NCBI GenBank assembly: GCA_041746635.1
Contig: JBGTGQ010000008.1
Location: 1-64,000, forward strand
Origin: CAMASH01 sp041746635
GTDB lineage: Bacteria > Verrucomicrobiota > Verrucomicrobiia > Chthoniobacterales > Terrimicrobiaceae
Direction of reading: 5' to 3'
DNA: 64,000 nucleotides
Shown: piece by piece, positions 51,428 to 60,824 of the stretch
How the letters are laid out: the number at the start of each line of letters is the position of its first letter
Numbering within the stretch: the first letter of the stretch is position 1
Translations under genes and position numbers: made by a program
The notes under the pieces: model-generated
Told to the model about the DNA's origin: nothing
Database searches by the model: none
The model's input: only the letters and a program-made list of their open reading frames with translations

Positions 51428-52849
51428 ATGCTCACACATCTCCAACTCAAGAACTTCAAAGGCTGGAAGGATACGAAGCCGATCAAGATGGCACCGTTAA
51501 CGGTCTTCTTTGGCACCAACAGTTCGGGTAAGAGCAGCATTGAACAGTTTCTGCTGATGCTGAAGCAGACAGTGGATTCGTCCGACCGGAAGATGGTCAT
51601 CTATCCCGGCGATCTGAATACGCCAGTGAATCTCGGTTCGTTTGAGGAACTGGTCTATGGCCGGGATGCGAAGAACAAATTAGAGTTCAGCTTCGAGTGG
51701 GACATGATGGAACCGCTTACTGTGAGCGATCCGCGTTCCACTTTCTCGTGCACTGGTAATCGGATGCGCTTTGAAGCGAATTTGGGCATGGCTGGCGAGA
51801 AGCAGCCGATGCTTGGAGTGAATCGCTTCGAGTATCAGCTCAAGCAGGTCAACGCAATGGCGATGCGTGTGGGTGTCGAGCGTAAGGCCGGCACCCGAAT
51901 CGAATACAAGCTGGAGGCGGCACCGTATGGACTGGTGCGGAAACCGGGAAAGGTCTGGCCCTTGCGGACTCCCATCAAATTTTATGGGTTCCCGGAAGAG
52001 GTCCCGCTTTACTATCAGAATGCGGACTTCGTTCAGGATTTCAGTCTGCGCATGGAGCGCCTGTTGCGTTCGATCAGCTATCTCGGCCCGCTCCGTTCCA
52101 AAGGGCAGCGACTCTACCCTTGGGCGGGTAGCGAGCCGGAGAGCGTAGGTTACTCGGGCGAGCATACCATCCCCGCATTGCTCGCCGCGAAGGATCGACA
52201 GCTCAATGCTGGCAAGAAAAAGAAGCGCCGGCCTTTCCAGCAATTTATCGCCGAGAAGCTCCAGCAGCTCGAATTGATTGACAAATTCGAGGTGCGGCAA
52301 ATTTCAGCGCATCGCAAAGAATACGAGGTGAAAGTGAAAGCGCCCGGTTCCCCGCCCTGGGTGGATTTACCAGACGTCGGCTTCGGGGTTTCGCAAGTCT
52401 TGCCGGTGCTGGTGCAGTGTTTTTACGCACCAGCTGGCTCGATCCTTTTCATCGAGCAGCCGGAACTGCATCTCCATCCGCGGGCTCAATCCCATCTAGC
52501 TGACCTCTTCATCGACGTGCTAATGTCTCGCGAGGATGGTGCCGATCGGAATATTCAACTGATCATCGAGACACACTCCGAGCATTTCCTGCATCGGCTC
52601 CAGCGGCGGATCGCGGAAGCGAGTGCTGACCGCCCGATTTCAACAGATCAAGTCGCGGCCTATTTCGCCCATACAACTGGTGTCGAAGCGAAACTCGAAG
52701 CGTTGGAACTCGATCTCTTCGGCAACATCCAAAACTGGCCGGACAAATTCTTCGGCGACAGCATGGGCGATCTTTTCGAGATGTCGAAGGCAGTGGCGCA
52801 ACGGCGTCAGCAGGCGAAGGTGGCGGCTCAGGTTGAGAACACGCAATGA
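51428..52849 (+). CDS. AAA/DUF3696 ATPase, first gene of the ATPase-PIN-ligase operon
   Basis: This is a 473-residue ABC/OLD-like ATPase. Walker A GTNSSGKSS (about residue 29), signature-like GFGVSQVLPVL (about 318), Walker B ILFIEQPELHLHP (about 342) and IIETHSEHFLHR (about 380) are intact. The tail (LDLFGNIQNWPDKFFGD) is typical of DUF3696. Such ATPases partner with effector nucleases in phage defence (for example the PARIS type). The stop overlaps the PIN gene by ATGA. Confidence 0.85.
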   Translation: MLTHLQLKNFKGWKDTKPIKMAPLTVFFGTNSSGKSSIEQFLLMLKQTVDSSDRKMVIYPGDLNTPVNLGSFEELVYGRDAKNKLEFSFEWDMMEPLTVSDPRSTFSCTGNRMRFEANLGMAGEKQPMLGVNRFEYQLKQVNAMAMRVGVERKAGTRIEYKLEAAPYGLVRKPGKVWPLRTPIKFYGFPEEVPLYYQNADFVQDFSLRMERLLRSISYLGPLRSKGQRLYPWAGSEPESVGYSGEHTIPALLAAKDRQLNAGKKKKRRPFQQFIAEKLQQLELIDKFEVRQISAHRKEYEVKVKAPGSPPWVDLPDVGFGVSQVLPVLVQCFYAPAGSILFIEQPELHLHPRAQSHLADLFIDVLMSREDGADRNIQLIIETHSEHFLHRLQRRIAEASADRPISTDQVAAYFAHTTGVEAKLEALELDLFGNIQNWPDKFFGDSMGDLFEMSKAVAQRRQQAKVAAQVENTQ

Positions 52850-53361
52850 GCGCGGTTGTCGTCGATACCAACGTGCTGCTCGTGGCCGACGGGCAAGGGC
52901 AACACATGAGCGAGGATTGCCGAATCGAGTGTGAATCTCGGCTTTTGGCAGTCCAAGCGGGCGAACAGACCGTTCTCGACGACGGCTGGCACATCTTGGG
53001 GGAGTATCATCACAAACTTGATCCCAATAAGAGTCCGACTCCCGGAAGCGCTTTCGTGAAATGGCTGCTTCAACGGCAGGGTATGGCGCAGCATGTCTCT
53101 TGGGTTTCGATCACACCGACCAACGCCGAACTAACCAAATTCGCAGAATTTCCACCGGACGCAGCTCTCGAAGCGGCCTTTGATCCAGCGGACCGGAAGT
53201 TTGTCGCAGCGGCCAATGCCCACCTAGAGAAACCGCCAATCCTCGAATCAGCCGACAGTAAATGGCGTGACTGGGAAGCGAGGCTGACCGCACACGGCAT
53301 CCATCTCGAAATTCTCTGCCGCTGTGAACTGGATGAGATCTGGCAGCGAAAGGCGACCTAA
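52846..53361 (+). CDS. PIN-like ribonuclease
   Basis: This is a 171-residue PIN-domain-like protein. VVVDTNVLL (about residue 4), the acidic SEDCRIECESRL (about 22) and DPADRKFVAAANAH (about 109) give an Asp-rich PIN active site. It is translationally coupled to the ATPase before it and is followed 5 bp later by an RNA ligase. A role as RNase effector gated by the ATPase is inferred. Confidence 0.75.
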   Translation: MSAVVVDTNVLLVADGQGQHMSEDCRIECESRLLAVQAGEQTVLDDGWHILGEYHHKLDPNKSPTPGSAFVKWLLQRQGMAQHVSWVSITPTNAELTKFAEFPPDAALEAAFDPADRKFVAAANAHLEKPPILESADSKWRDWEARLTAHGIHLEILCRCELDEIWQRKAT

Positions 53362-53366
53362 CGGAG

Positions 53367-54068
53367 ATGAGCGAGGCATTTGCAAAGTTTCCGACAACAC
53401 CGCATCTGCTTTGGCTAGGGAAGAATCCGGCACGCGAAGACAAGCTGTGGACGCGCGCGGAGGCGGAAGCATTTCTTCACCAGTCGGTGGTCGTCGAAGA
53501 GAAAGTAGACGGAGCAAATCTCGGTATCTCGTTCGACGGTGATGGCAATCTGCTCGTCCAAAACCGGGGGAACCTCATTGAGCGCGGAACCAAAGGGCAA
53601 TTCGCTCCGCTATGGGCATGGTTGACAGAGCGTGAATCGACGCTTTTCGATGCTCTCGAAAACGGCTTCGTTCTTTTCGGCGAATGGTGCTACGCCCGGC
53701 ACTCCATCCATTACACGCGACTGCCTGATTGGTTTCTGGCGTTCGATGTTTTTGACAAACACGAAAAGCGCTTCCTAAGCACAACAAGGCGAGATGAGAT
53801 CGTGAGTAAACTGCATCTAGCAACTGTGCCGAAAGTAGATCGTGATGCTATCAGTCTTAACGAAGTGTCACGACTGATAGGAAAGTCATCGCTCTACAAT
53901 GGTCCGATGGAAGGAATCTATCTTCGGCAAGAAAGTGAATCATGGCTGAGCCAACGAGCCAAGGTGGTTCGGGCGGAGTTTGTGCAGCAGATCGGCGAGC
54001 ACTGGTCGAAACGACTCCTTGTACCTAACCAACGGCAGGTCATTCATGTTTCTCCACATCGTAACTGA
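53367..54068 (+). CDS. Rnl2-like RNA ligase
   Basis: This 233-residue protein carries the motifs of nucleotidyl-transferring RNA ligases: motif I EKVDGAN with the nucleophilic Lys at about residue 45, motif III-like LFGEWCYARH (about 108), motif IV EGIYLRQE (about 190) and motif V-like RAKVVRAEF (about 205). It would seal RNA breaks with ATP. Its place after a PIN RNase and ATPase is unusual and suggests repair or antidote work. Confidence 0.85.
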   Translation: MSEAFAKFPTTPHLLWLGKNPAREDKLWTRAEAEAFLHQSVVVEEKVDGANLGISFDGDGNLLVQNRGNLIERGTKGQFAPLWAWLTERESTLFDALENGFVLFGEWCYARHSIHYTRLPDWFLAFDVFDKHEKRFLSTTRRDEIVSKLHLATVPKVDRDAISLNEVSRLIGKSSLYNGPMEGIYLRQESESWLSQRAKVVRAEFVQQIGEHWSKRLLVPNQRQVIHVSPHRN

Positions 54069-54082
54069 AAAAAAATCCAAAA

Positions 54083-54529
54083 ATGGAAATCAAAAGAAAC
54101 GGCTCCCTGCCATCCACCAATGGCCCATCCGACTGGTTTACCGGCGCGGTGCGGATTGATCCGCTGTTCGAGCCCAATGAGTCCCGGCGCGCGGTGGGGC
54201 TCAGCGTCACCTTCGAGCCCGGTGCCCGCACCATTTGGCACACCCATCCGCTTGGTCAGACCCTCATCGTCACCGCTGGCTGCGGGCGGGTGCAGACTTG
54301 GGGAGGTCCGATGGAAGAAATCCACCCCGGGGACGTGATCTGGATTCCGCCGGGCGAAAAGCATTGGCACGGTGCCGCGCCGACCACGGCCATGACCCAC
54401 ATCGCCACCCAAGAGCAACTCGACGGCAAGGTCGTGGACTGGCTGGAACCTGTGAGCGACGAACAATACCAATCGTTTGGACAGAGCCGACGCCTTTCGC
54501 GGAGACGAACTGGCCGCCGTGGCCAGTAG
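54083..54529 (+). CDS. Cupin-domain protein
   Basis: This 148-residue single-domain cupin has the metal-site pattern WHTHPLGQTLIV (about 54) and PGDVIWIPPGEKHWHGA (about 83). Homologues with this arrangement are often carboxymuconolactone-decarboxylase-like or quercetinase-like proteins; the substrate is unknown. The last 20 residues (SRRRTGRRGQ) look like frame slippage in the natural end. It is the first core-like gene after the island. Confidence 0.75.
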   Translation: MEIKRNGSLPSTNGPSDWFTGAVRIDPLFEPNESRRAVGLSVTFEPGARTIWHTHPLGQTLIVTAGCGRVQTWGGPMEEIHPGDVIWIPPGEKHWHGAAPTTAMTHIATQEQLDGKVVDWLEPVSDEQYQSFGQSRRLSRRRTGRRGQ

Positions 54530-54906
54530 CGAAGCGATCAATTAACATGATTTTGAAAGCCTGGCCGTTGCTGCGCATCCGTTGCAGCAGGATTGATGCG
54601 GTTGGAAATACACTTGTTTGATTCCCCCACCCTCACGCCTGCTTCGTTCCCTCAATCTTGTCCATCTTGTTAATCATGTCTAAAACTCCCCGCCTTGCAG
54701 GTTGCATGCTGTTTTAGCTCCCAAAGGGCTGGGCTTGTAGAGCCATTTACTCTGTGCGGCAGTCATCGCCCGACCTCGGGTAGTCTTTCACCGGCACGGA
54801 TTAACATCCCGGCGAAAAAACAATACGGCCGTTGTCTGCTCGATAACCGATACTCCGATTTCCCGATTGCCTCCCCCGCCGAAGCCTGAAAGCTTCGCCG
54901 TCGCCG
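54530..54906. other. Non-coding gap before the desaturase gene
   Basis: These 377 bases hold no supported gene. Stretches such as CTTGTCCATCTTGTTAATC look like low-value intergenic repeat remains. The desaturase promoter should lie near the right end; no clear -35/-10 pair is seen. Confidence 0.5.
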
Positions 54907-56106
54907 ATGATTTGCCTCACTCCCTCCACCACGCTTCCCACCCACCCTGCCAAAGGCCACTCCGGTCCGGCTGCTCCACGCGACATTTCGCAACTCACCT
55001 ACACCGAACGGATGGAACGCTTCGGGGAAGGAATTGATGCGATCCGCCTCCGGGTCGAGGCGGATCTGGGAGCGCAGGATGTGACTCGCGTTCGGCGGTT
55101 GTATTGGTTTTCCCGGGGGATGGAAGTGGTGGGCCGGACGTTGCTCCATTTCAGTCTGGAGCCTGTGACTTTCCTGGCCGGTGTCGGCGCGTTGTGGATT
55201 CACAAGCAATTGCAAACGACCGAAATCGGCCACACGGTGCTGCACGGGGTTTATGACCATCTCGAAGGAGCCGGGGGGTTCCATTCCAAGAAATTTTCCT
55301 GGGATGCGCCGATCCATGAGGCCTCCTGGCGGCAGGGGCACAATGTCGAGCACCACCATTTCACCAATGTGGCGGGCAAGGATCCCGACATGAACTTCGG
55401 TCCGGCCCGCCTCACGGAACGGACGCCCCACAAGTGGTTTCACCATCTGCAGTTCCCATTCCTGGTCGCGATACTGGCGCCGAATTTCACGTTCTTCGTC
55501 AATATGCATTTCACCGGCCTCAACGACCTTTATTTCGGAAACGGGCGGGCCGATGAGCATTACGATAAAACGGATCGCTCGTGGAAGGCGATCCGGGCGG
55601 CGCATCTCACCGCGCTGCGGAAATTTGTGCCGTATTATCTCAAGAACTACCTCTTCTTCCCGGCGCTGGCCGGATTGATGTTCTGGAATATGGCCATGTT
55701 CTGGAAGGTTCTGTTGGGAAACTGGATGGCGGAAACTCTGCGCGACATTTACAGCGCGGCGACGATTTACTGCGGCCACACGGGCGAGGAAGTCGCGGAT
55801 TTCCCCGAAGGCACCCGCGCGAAAGGCAAGGGAGAGTGGTATGCGATGCAAGTGGCGGCCACCAACAACTTCGAAGTGTGCCTTCCCCTCTCGATCCTTT
55901 GTGGCGGGCTCGACCGTCAGATCGAGCATCACCTTTTCCCGAAACTTCCCCCGGATCGCTTGCGGCAAGTCGCCTCCGAAGTCCGGGCCGTGTGCGCGGC
56001 CCACGGCGTGACCTACCGCACGGACACTTGGTGGGGAGCGCTGAAAAAAGCGCTCGGCCACATGCGACACCTCAGCGTTTGCGAACTGGGGCGGGCGGCG
56101 GTGTAG
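54907..56106 (+). CDS. Membrane fatty-acid desaturase
   Basis: This is a 399-residue di-iron desaturase of the acyl-lipid/acyl-CoA type. Histidine boxes are EIGHTVLHG (about 103), HNVEHHHF (about 139) and QIEHHLFP (about 338). Several membrane helices lie between them. It introduces a double bond in membrane fatty acids. The start at 54907 is used because no later ATG precedes the conserved part within 30 residues. Confidence 0.85.
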   Translation: MICLTPSTTLPTHPAKGHSGPAAPRDISQLTYTERMERFGEGIDAIRLRVEADLGAQDVTRVRRLYWFSRGMEVVGRTLLHFSLEPVTFLAGVGALWIHKQLQTTEIGHTVLHGVYDHLEGAGGFHSKKFSWDAPIHEASWRQGHNVEHHHFTNVAGKDPDMNFGPARLTERTPHKWFHHLQFPFLVAILAPNFTFFVNMHFTGLNDLYFGNGRADEHYDKTDRSWKAIRAAHLTALRKFVPYYLKNYLFFPALAGLMFWNMAMFWKVLLGNWMAETLRDIYSAATIYCGHTGEEVADFPEGTRAKGKGEWYAMQVAATNNFEVCLPLSILCGGLDRQIEHHLFPKLPPDRLRQVASEVRAVCAAHGVTYRTDTWWGALKKALGHMRHLSVCELGRAAV

Positions 56107-56384
56107 TCGGAACGATTAGCCACCAAAGAACGCAGCCGGCCAGCGTAAGACAGACTGCCAAAGGCAGCCCCGCAGGGGTGAGCAAAGCGAATCAAAGATC
56201 GCAAAGGAACGGATTGATCCTCGTGGTGAATTTCGAGGCCTTTTGTGCTCCTTGTGTTTTTTCGCGGCCATGAATTTTGCTTCGCTTTAAGATCAGCCCG
56301 AAGGGCGGCGGAACGGCATGTCCGCCGTCAAATCGCGCGTTGAGCGTGTCCCGTTCGAGACAGAATGTCCGATTGTGCCGACTG
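56107..56384. other. Convergent intergenic region with repeat remains
   Basis: These 278 bases lie between two convergent genes. Fragments such as CAAAGATCGCAAAGGAACGG are common intergenic filler in this group. No gene or clear terminator was found. Confidence 0.45.
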
Positions 56385-58190
56385 CTACGACGCGAGGCGG
56401 GGTGCCTGCTCGCATAACCAAAATGGGGGTTCAGCGGTAAATGCGATCCATTCTTTGGTGAGAGGATGGGTGAATTTCAATTGCCAGGCATGCAGGCACA
56501 GCGGGGCCTCGCCCACCGCTGGCGTCAGCGAGTTGCCGGACCGACCCTCAGGTCGGTAGGCCGGGTCGCCACAAACAGGAATCCCCAGATGCCAGAGGTG
56601 AAGCCGGATCTGATTCGTGCGTCCTGTGCGGGGCCGGGCTTCGAGCAGGGTGGAACCATCGCCGTGACGTTCGATCACGCGAAACTCCGTCCGGGCCGGC
56701 AAGCCGTCCGTTTCATCAATTTCCCGCGCCCCGTATCCGGCCGGGGTCGCGCCGACCGGTGCATCACACGAAAAAGCGTCGGCCGCCGGCTGACCTTGCA
56801 CCAGCGCCAGATAAACCTTCTCGATCTCCCCGTTTGCAAACTGCGAATGGAGGAGCTGGGCAAAATGCCGGGTTCGTGCGCACACCACGACACCCGTGGT
56901 GGCGGCATCGAGGCGGTGAACTCCCCTTGGCCGCTGGGGCGCATACGCCGCCTGCAAAAAAAATTGCAGCGTGTTGCGATGGAACCGTCCTCCCGCGTGC
57001 ATCGGGAGAGGGGCCGGTTTGTTCACTATCACAATGGCCTCATCCTCATGGAGAATGCGGATATCGGCGTTTACGGCTGGCTCGACTTCTCCCGGCAGGA
57101 GGCGGAAATATCGCTCTCCCGCCCGCACCACCCGCCCGGCCGGAACGGGAACATTTTCCGCGTTGACGAATGCGCCTCGCTCACAAAGCTGGAGCCATTT
57201 TTCGCGCGGCTCGTGCCGGAAAATTCCGCTGAGACAATCGACCAGCGGCTGGCCGTCGTATTTTTCCGGGACATTGAGCGGGCGGCGATTGTCGCACGGA
57301 ATGCTCCCCGGCAAGGGCGTGGCGGTCCGGCGGATGATTTCATGCCGCCGGGCCAGATTTTGCGCCATCACCTCCGCACTGCTCTGGAAACAATAGGGGC
57401 AGGATTGGCCGGGCACAAAGCGGACGTCGCGTTGTTCCTCCGCATCAAGTGGCGACTGGCAGACATAACATTGCGTCGATTCCGTCTCCTGCAGGGCGGG
57501 ATCCACCCCAACCCTTTGATCAAAAACAAAACATTCGCCTTCGTAGTGATCGCCCCCGCATTCCTCGAAATACTTGAGAATGCCGCCGTCAAGCTGGAGG
57601 ACATTTTTGAAGCCCTCGCGCTGCATGAAGGGTCCGGCCTTTTCGCAGCGAATGCCGCCGGTGCAAAACATCACCACGGGTTCCTCTTTCATGGCCTCGG
57701 GAAGTGCGCGCACGGCTTCGGGAAATTCGCGGAAGTGATCAATGCCCACGGTCCGCGCCCCGCGAAACGTTCCCAGCTTCACCTCGTAGTCATTGCGGGT
57801 GTCGAGCAGCGTGAGCGGACGGCCCTCATCCAGCCATTGTTTCAGCGTGCGGGCGGAAAGCTTCGGTGAGGGCCGCGTGGCGGGATCAATGCCCTCCACC
57901 CCGAAGGCGATGATCTCCTTCTTGATCCGGACTAACATGCGCGTGAACGGCTGATCCGCACTCTCGCTGAATTTCGGGGCAAGTTCCTCCAGCCCGGGCA
58001 TCGCACGCAATTCCGCGACCAGAAAATCAACCGCTTCCCGAGGTCCCGCCACGAACAAATTGACGCCTTCTTCGCTCAGCAAGATCGTCCCTTTTAATCC
58101 CCAAGCCTTGCACTGCGCCACCAAACGCTCCCGCAGGGGCTTGAGATCGCACAGGCGGGCGAATTTGTAAGCGGCGATATTGGTGAACAT
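56385..58190 (-). CDS. TrhO-like rhodanese fused to RluA-family pseudouridine synthase
   Basis: This 601-residue protein is a fusion of two RNA-modifying enzymes. Residues 1-280 match tRNA hydroxylase TrhO (YceA): MFTNIAAYKF start, rhodanese Cys in FCTGGIRCEKA (about 186) and a cysteine-rich tail. Residues about 300-600 match RluA-type synthases: an S4-like part, then HRLDAATTG with the catalytic Asp (about 444) and GRTNQIRLHLWHLG. TrhO helps make the wobble cmo5U of tRNA. The start at 58190 is set by the TrhO N-terminus. Confidence 0.85.
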   Translation of the reverse strand: MFTNIAAYKFARLCDLKPLRERLVAQCKAWGLKGTILLSEEGVNLFVAGPREAVDFLVAELRAMPGLEELAPKFSESADQPFTRMLVRIKKEIIAFGVEGIDPATRPSPKLSARTLKQWLDEGRPLTLLDTRNDYEVKLGTFRGARTVGIDHFREFPEAVRALPEAMKEEPVVMFCTGGIRCEKAGPFMQREGFKNVLQLDGGILKYFEECGGDHYEGECFVFDQRVGVDPALQETESTQCYVCQSPLDAEEQRDVRFVPGQSCPYCFQSSAEVMAQNLARRHEIIRRTATPLPGSIPCDNRRPLNVPEKYDGQPLVDCLSGIFRHEPREKWLQLCERGAFVNAENVPVPAGRVVRAGERYFRLLPGEVEPAVNADIRILHEDEAIVIVNKPAPLPMHAGGRFHRNTLQFFLQAAYAPQRPRGVHRLDAATTGVVVCARTRHFAQLLHSQFANGEIEKVYLALVQGQPAADAFSCDAPVGATPAGYGAREIDETDGLPARTEFRVIERHGDGSTLLEARPRTGRTNQIRLHLWHLGIPVCGDPAYRPEGRSGNSLTPAVGEAPLCLHAWQLKFTHPLTKEWIAFTAEPPFWLCEQAPRLAS

Positions 58191-58281
58191 GGACGACGGG
58201 CAAGCTGTAACGGCGGGGTGGGACGGCCGCAAATTTTTTAACATGGGCGGCACCCCATCCAAACCTCTACAACAGAAAAAC

Positions 58282-60165
58282 ATGAGCGTCGCCCTGCTGT
58301 CTGCCAATGACTTGATCCTTTCCTACGGTTCCCAGCATTTGCTGGAGGCCGTGACCTTCGCCGTTGCTCCGGGAGAAAAAGTCGGCCTGGTGGGCCGCAA
58401 CGGCTGCGGGAAAACCAGCCTGCTCAAGATCCTCTCGGGCGAACAAGAGCCCGATGCGGGCGAAGTCTCCCGCCGCCGCGGACTGCGCGTCGGCTACCTG
58501 CCCCAGGAGTTTGAACTCGATGGCAGCAAAACCGTGCAGGAAAACATCGAGTCCGGCGCGGCTGATCTCATGGAATGGATCCGCCGTTATGAAAACGGCG
58601 AAGGCAGCGAGGAGGAACACAGCGAACTCCTTCACCTCATCGACGTGGCCGACGGTTGGAATCTCGATAGCCGGATTAAAGCCGACGCCACCGCGCTGGA
58701 TGTTCCCGCCCTCGATCTGCCGGTGGGCCCGCTTTCCGGCGGAGAAAAACGGCGCGTGGCTCTCTGCCGCGCCTTGGTGGCCCAGCCCGACCTGCTCCTG
58801 CTGGATGAACCGACCAACCACCTCGACGCGGAATCCATCCGCTGGCTCGAAACGTTTTTGCGCTCCTTCCCCGGCGCGGTGATTTTTGTCACCCACGACC
58901 GTTATTTTCTCGATGTCATTGCCACCCGCATCATCGAACTCGACCGCCGCGCGTTTTCCCATCCGGGCAACTACACCGCCTATCTCGAATCCAAGGCCGC
59001 CCGCCGCCAGATCGCCGAACAATCGGAACGCCGCCGTCAGCGTTTTCTCCAGGCCGAACTGGAATTTGTCCGCGCCGGGGTGCGGGCCCAGCGCTCGAAA
59101 TCCCGCCACCGGCTCGACACCTTTTATCAGATCGCCGGACAGGAAGCCCCACCGGAGGAACGCGAGATGGATCTCATCCTCCCGCCCCCACCGCCCATGG
59201 GCAACATCGGGGTCGAGCTCGTCGGTGCCGGCGCGCGGGTGGGCGATGGTGAATCCGTGCGCTGGCTTTTCCGCGACCTGAATCTTTCGTTGAAAGCCGG
59301 GGAATGCACCGGTGTCGTCGGTCGCAACGGCGTGGGCAAAACCACCCTTCTTCGCATCTGTCTCGGCCAGCGCCAACCGGATGAAGGCACTGCGACGCTG
59401 GGAAAAAAAGTGGCCTTCAACTACATCGATCAGGGTCGCATGCAGCTGGACGGATCCAAGACCGTCATCGAGGAGGTTGCTGACCTCGGGGGAGAAACTG
59501 TGACTTTTGGCGAACAAAAATTGGCCGTGCGGGCCTACCTGCGGCGGTTTCTTTTCAGCGAGGACCGCGTGCGCGAGCGAGTGGACCGTCTCTCCGGGGG
59601 CGAGCGGGCCCGCCTCCTGCTGGCCAAGGCCCTCAAGCGCGGCGGCAACCTCATTGTGCTGGACGAACCCACCAACGACCTTGATCTGCCCAGCCTGCGT
59701 ATGCTGGAGGAAGCCTTGGTCGATTTCGGCGGCAGCGTGTTGGTGGTCAGCCACGACCGCTATTTTCTCGATCGAGTCTGCGATCAGGTCGCCGCCTTCG
59801 AAGACAACGGGATTTTTATCCAGCCGGGAAATTATTCTTATTACTTGGAAAAACGCAAAGAACGGGAGAAACGCGCAAAACGCAGCCCCACCACGGCAGA
59901 GCCTGCGCCACCCCCGCCCGCAGCCCCCGCCGTCCGGGTGCGCAAGCGCAGTTTCAAGGAGCAGAAAGAATTTGAAGGCATGGAGACGGCCATCCATACG
60001 GCGGAGGCGCGGGTAGCCGAGCTGGAAAAGATGCTCGACGATCCGGAATTCCAACTCACCCGCTTTCAGGAAATTTCGCGCCGCGTCACCGAACTTGAAG
60101 ACACCAAAACCGAGGTCGCCCGGCTCTACGCCCGCTGGGCGGAACTCGAAGGCGTCAGCGCCTGA
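58282..60165 (+). CDS. ABC-F ATPase (Uup-like)
   Basis: This is a 627-residue soluble protein with two ABC domains. First: GRNGCGKTSL (about 38), LSGGEKRRVALCRAL (about 152), LLLDEPTNHLD (about 173). Second: GRNGVGKTTL (about 349), LSGGERARLLLAKAL (about 438), IVLDEPTNDLD (about 458). A charged coiled-coil C-terminus (about 560-627) is typical of Uup. ABC-F proteins act on ribosomes. The start at 58282 removes a spurious N-terminus. Confidence 0.9.
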   Translation: MSVALLSANDLILSYGSQHLLEAVTFAVAPGEKVGLVGRNGCGKTSLLKILSGEQEPDAGEVSRRRGLRVGYLPQEFELDGSKTVQENIESGAADLMEWIRRYENGEGSEEEHSELLHLIDVADGWNLDSRIKADATALDVPALDLPVGPLSGGEKRRVALCRALVAQPDLLLLDEPTNHLDAESIRWLETFLRSFPGAVIFVTHDRYFLDVIATRIIELDRRAFSHPGNYTAYLESKAARRQIAEQSERRRQRFLQAELEFVRAGVRAQRSKSRHRLDTFYQIAGQEAPPEEREMDLILPPPPPMGNIGVELVGAGARVGDGESVRWLFRDLNLSLKAGECTGVVGRNGVGKTTLLRICLGQRQPDEGTATLGKKVAFNYIDQGRMQLDGSKTVIEEVADLGGETVTFGEQKLAVRAYLRRFLFSEDRVRERVDRLSGGERARLLLAKALKRGGNLIVLDEPTNDLDLPSLRMLEEALVDFGGSVLVVSHDRYFLDRVCDQVAAFEDNGIFIQPGNYSYYLEKRKEREKRAKRSPTTAEPAPPPPAAPAVRVRKRSFKEQKEFEGMETAIHTAEARVAELEKMLDDPEFQLTRFQEISRRVTELEDTKTEVARLYARWAELEGVSA

Positions 60166-60356
60166 GAGATTCCCGCATGGAGGGCGGCGGGGTGACTCGC
60201 CTTTGGCTCGGATCTCCGCTGTGCTTCGGTTCTTGCCGCCTTGATTTTGAGGGGCTCAAACGCCCTCGCCCGTCCAAAATTCTTCTGTAAAACCGGAAAA
60301 GAGCCCCTCGGTGAAGTCTTTACGCGACTTTTGGCAAACTCATGGTATAAGCATCC

Positions 60357-60737
60357 ATGAACTCAAATTTCAGTTCTTTCTCGCGCCGGGGTCCAGACAA
60401 CGTCACTGAAGAGCTGGTCGCAGTTCTTTCCGGCCCCAAATCCTACGAATTCAAGGCCCTCTTCCTCGTTGTTCACGATGCGCTGCGAGCCCGCAACGCC
60501 GCCAGCGGCGGTGAGGAAATGCTGCGCCTCCGCGCCTACGAAAAACTCCAGAACCTAGTCGGCCAAGGTCAGGTGAAAAAGACCGGCAAGCAATACAAAG
60601 GCGTGCGCAAATCGATTCTCCTTTTGGCCGAAAGCCTCAGGGACCTTCGCGCAAACGGTCCTTCCTTCACGCCCCGCCCTCCCTTCGCCAAGAAAAAGGT
60701 CGGCGCCGTAGAGAAGGAAGTCGTCAAAGCCAAGTAG
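60357..60737 (+). CDS. Hypothetical helical protein
   Basis: This is a 126-residue basic protein (SKRKK-rich C-terminus), mainly helical, without membrane segments or known motifs. It probably is a lineage-specific protein; an RNA- or DNA-binding role is suggested only by charge. No Shine-Dalgarno is visible, and a TATAAG stands 6 bp before the ATG. Confidence 0.6.
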   Translation: MNSNFSSFSRRGPDNVTEELVAVLSGPKSYEFKALFLVVHDALRARNAASGGEEMLRLRAYEKLQNLVGQGQVKKTGKQYKGVRKSILLLAESLRDLRANGPSFTPRPPFAKKKVGAVEKEVVKAK

Positions 60738-60824
60738 CCGGCCCGTAGCGGCTGCAACGGACGCGAAGCGCCGGCCAGGCTTTCAAAACGTGAGTTTTCC
60801 GTAAACGTCCCACGCCGTCGGGTC

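Noticed and set aside
56466..57869. 467-codon open frame on the plus strand
   Set aside because: It is antisense to the TrhO/RluA fusion and has no family features.
58267..60054. 595-codon open frame on the minus strand
   Set aside because: It lies wholly antisense to the ABC-F gene, whose motifs are intact; the minus-strand protein has no recognisable domain.
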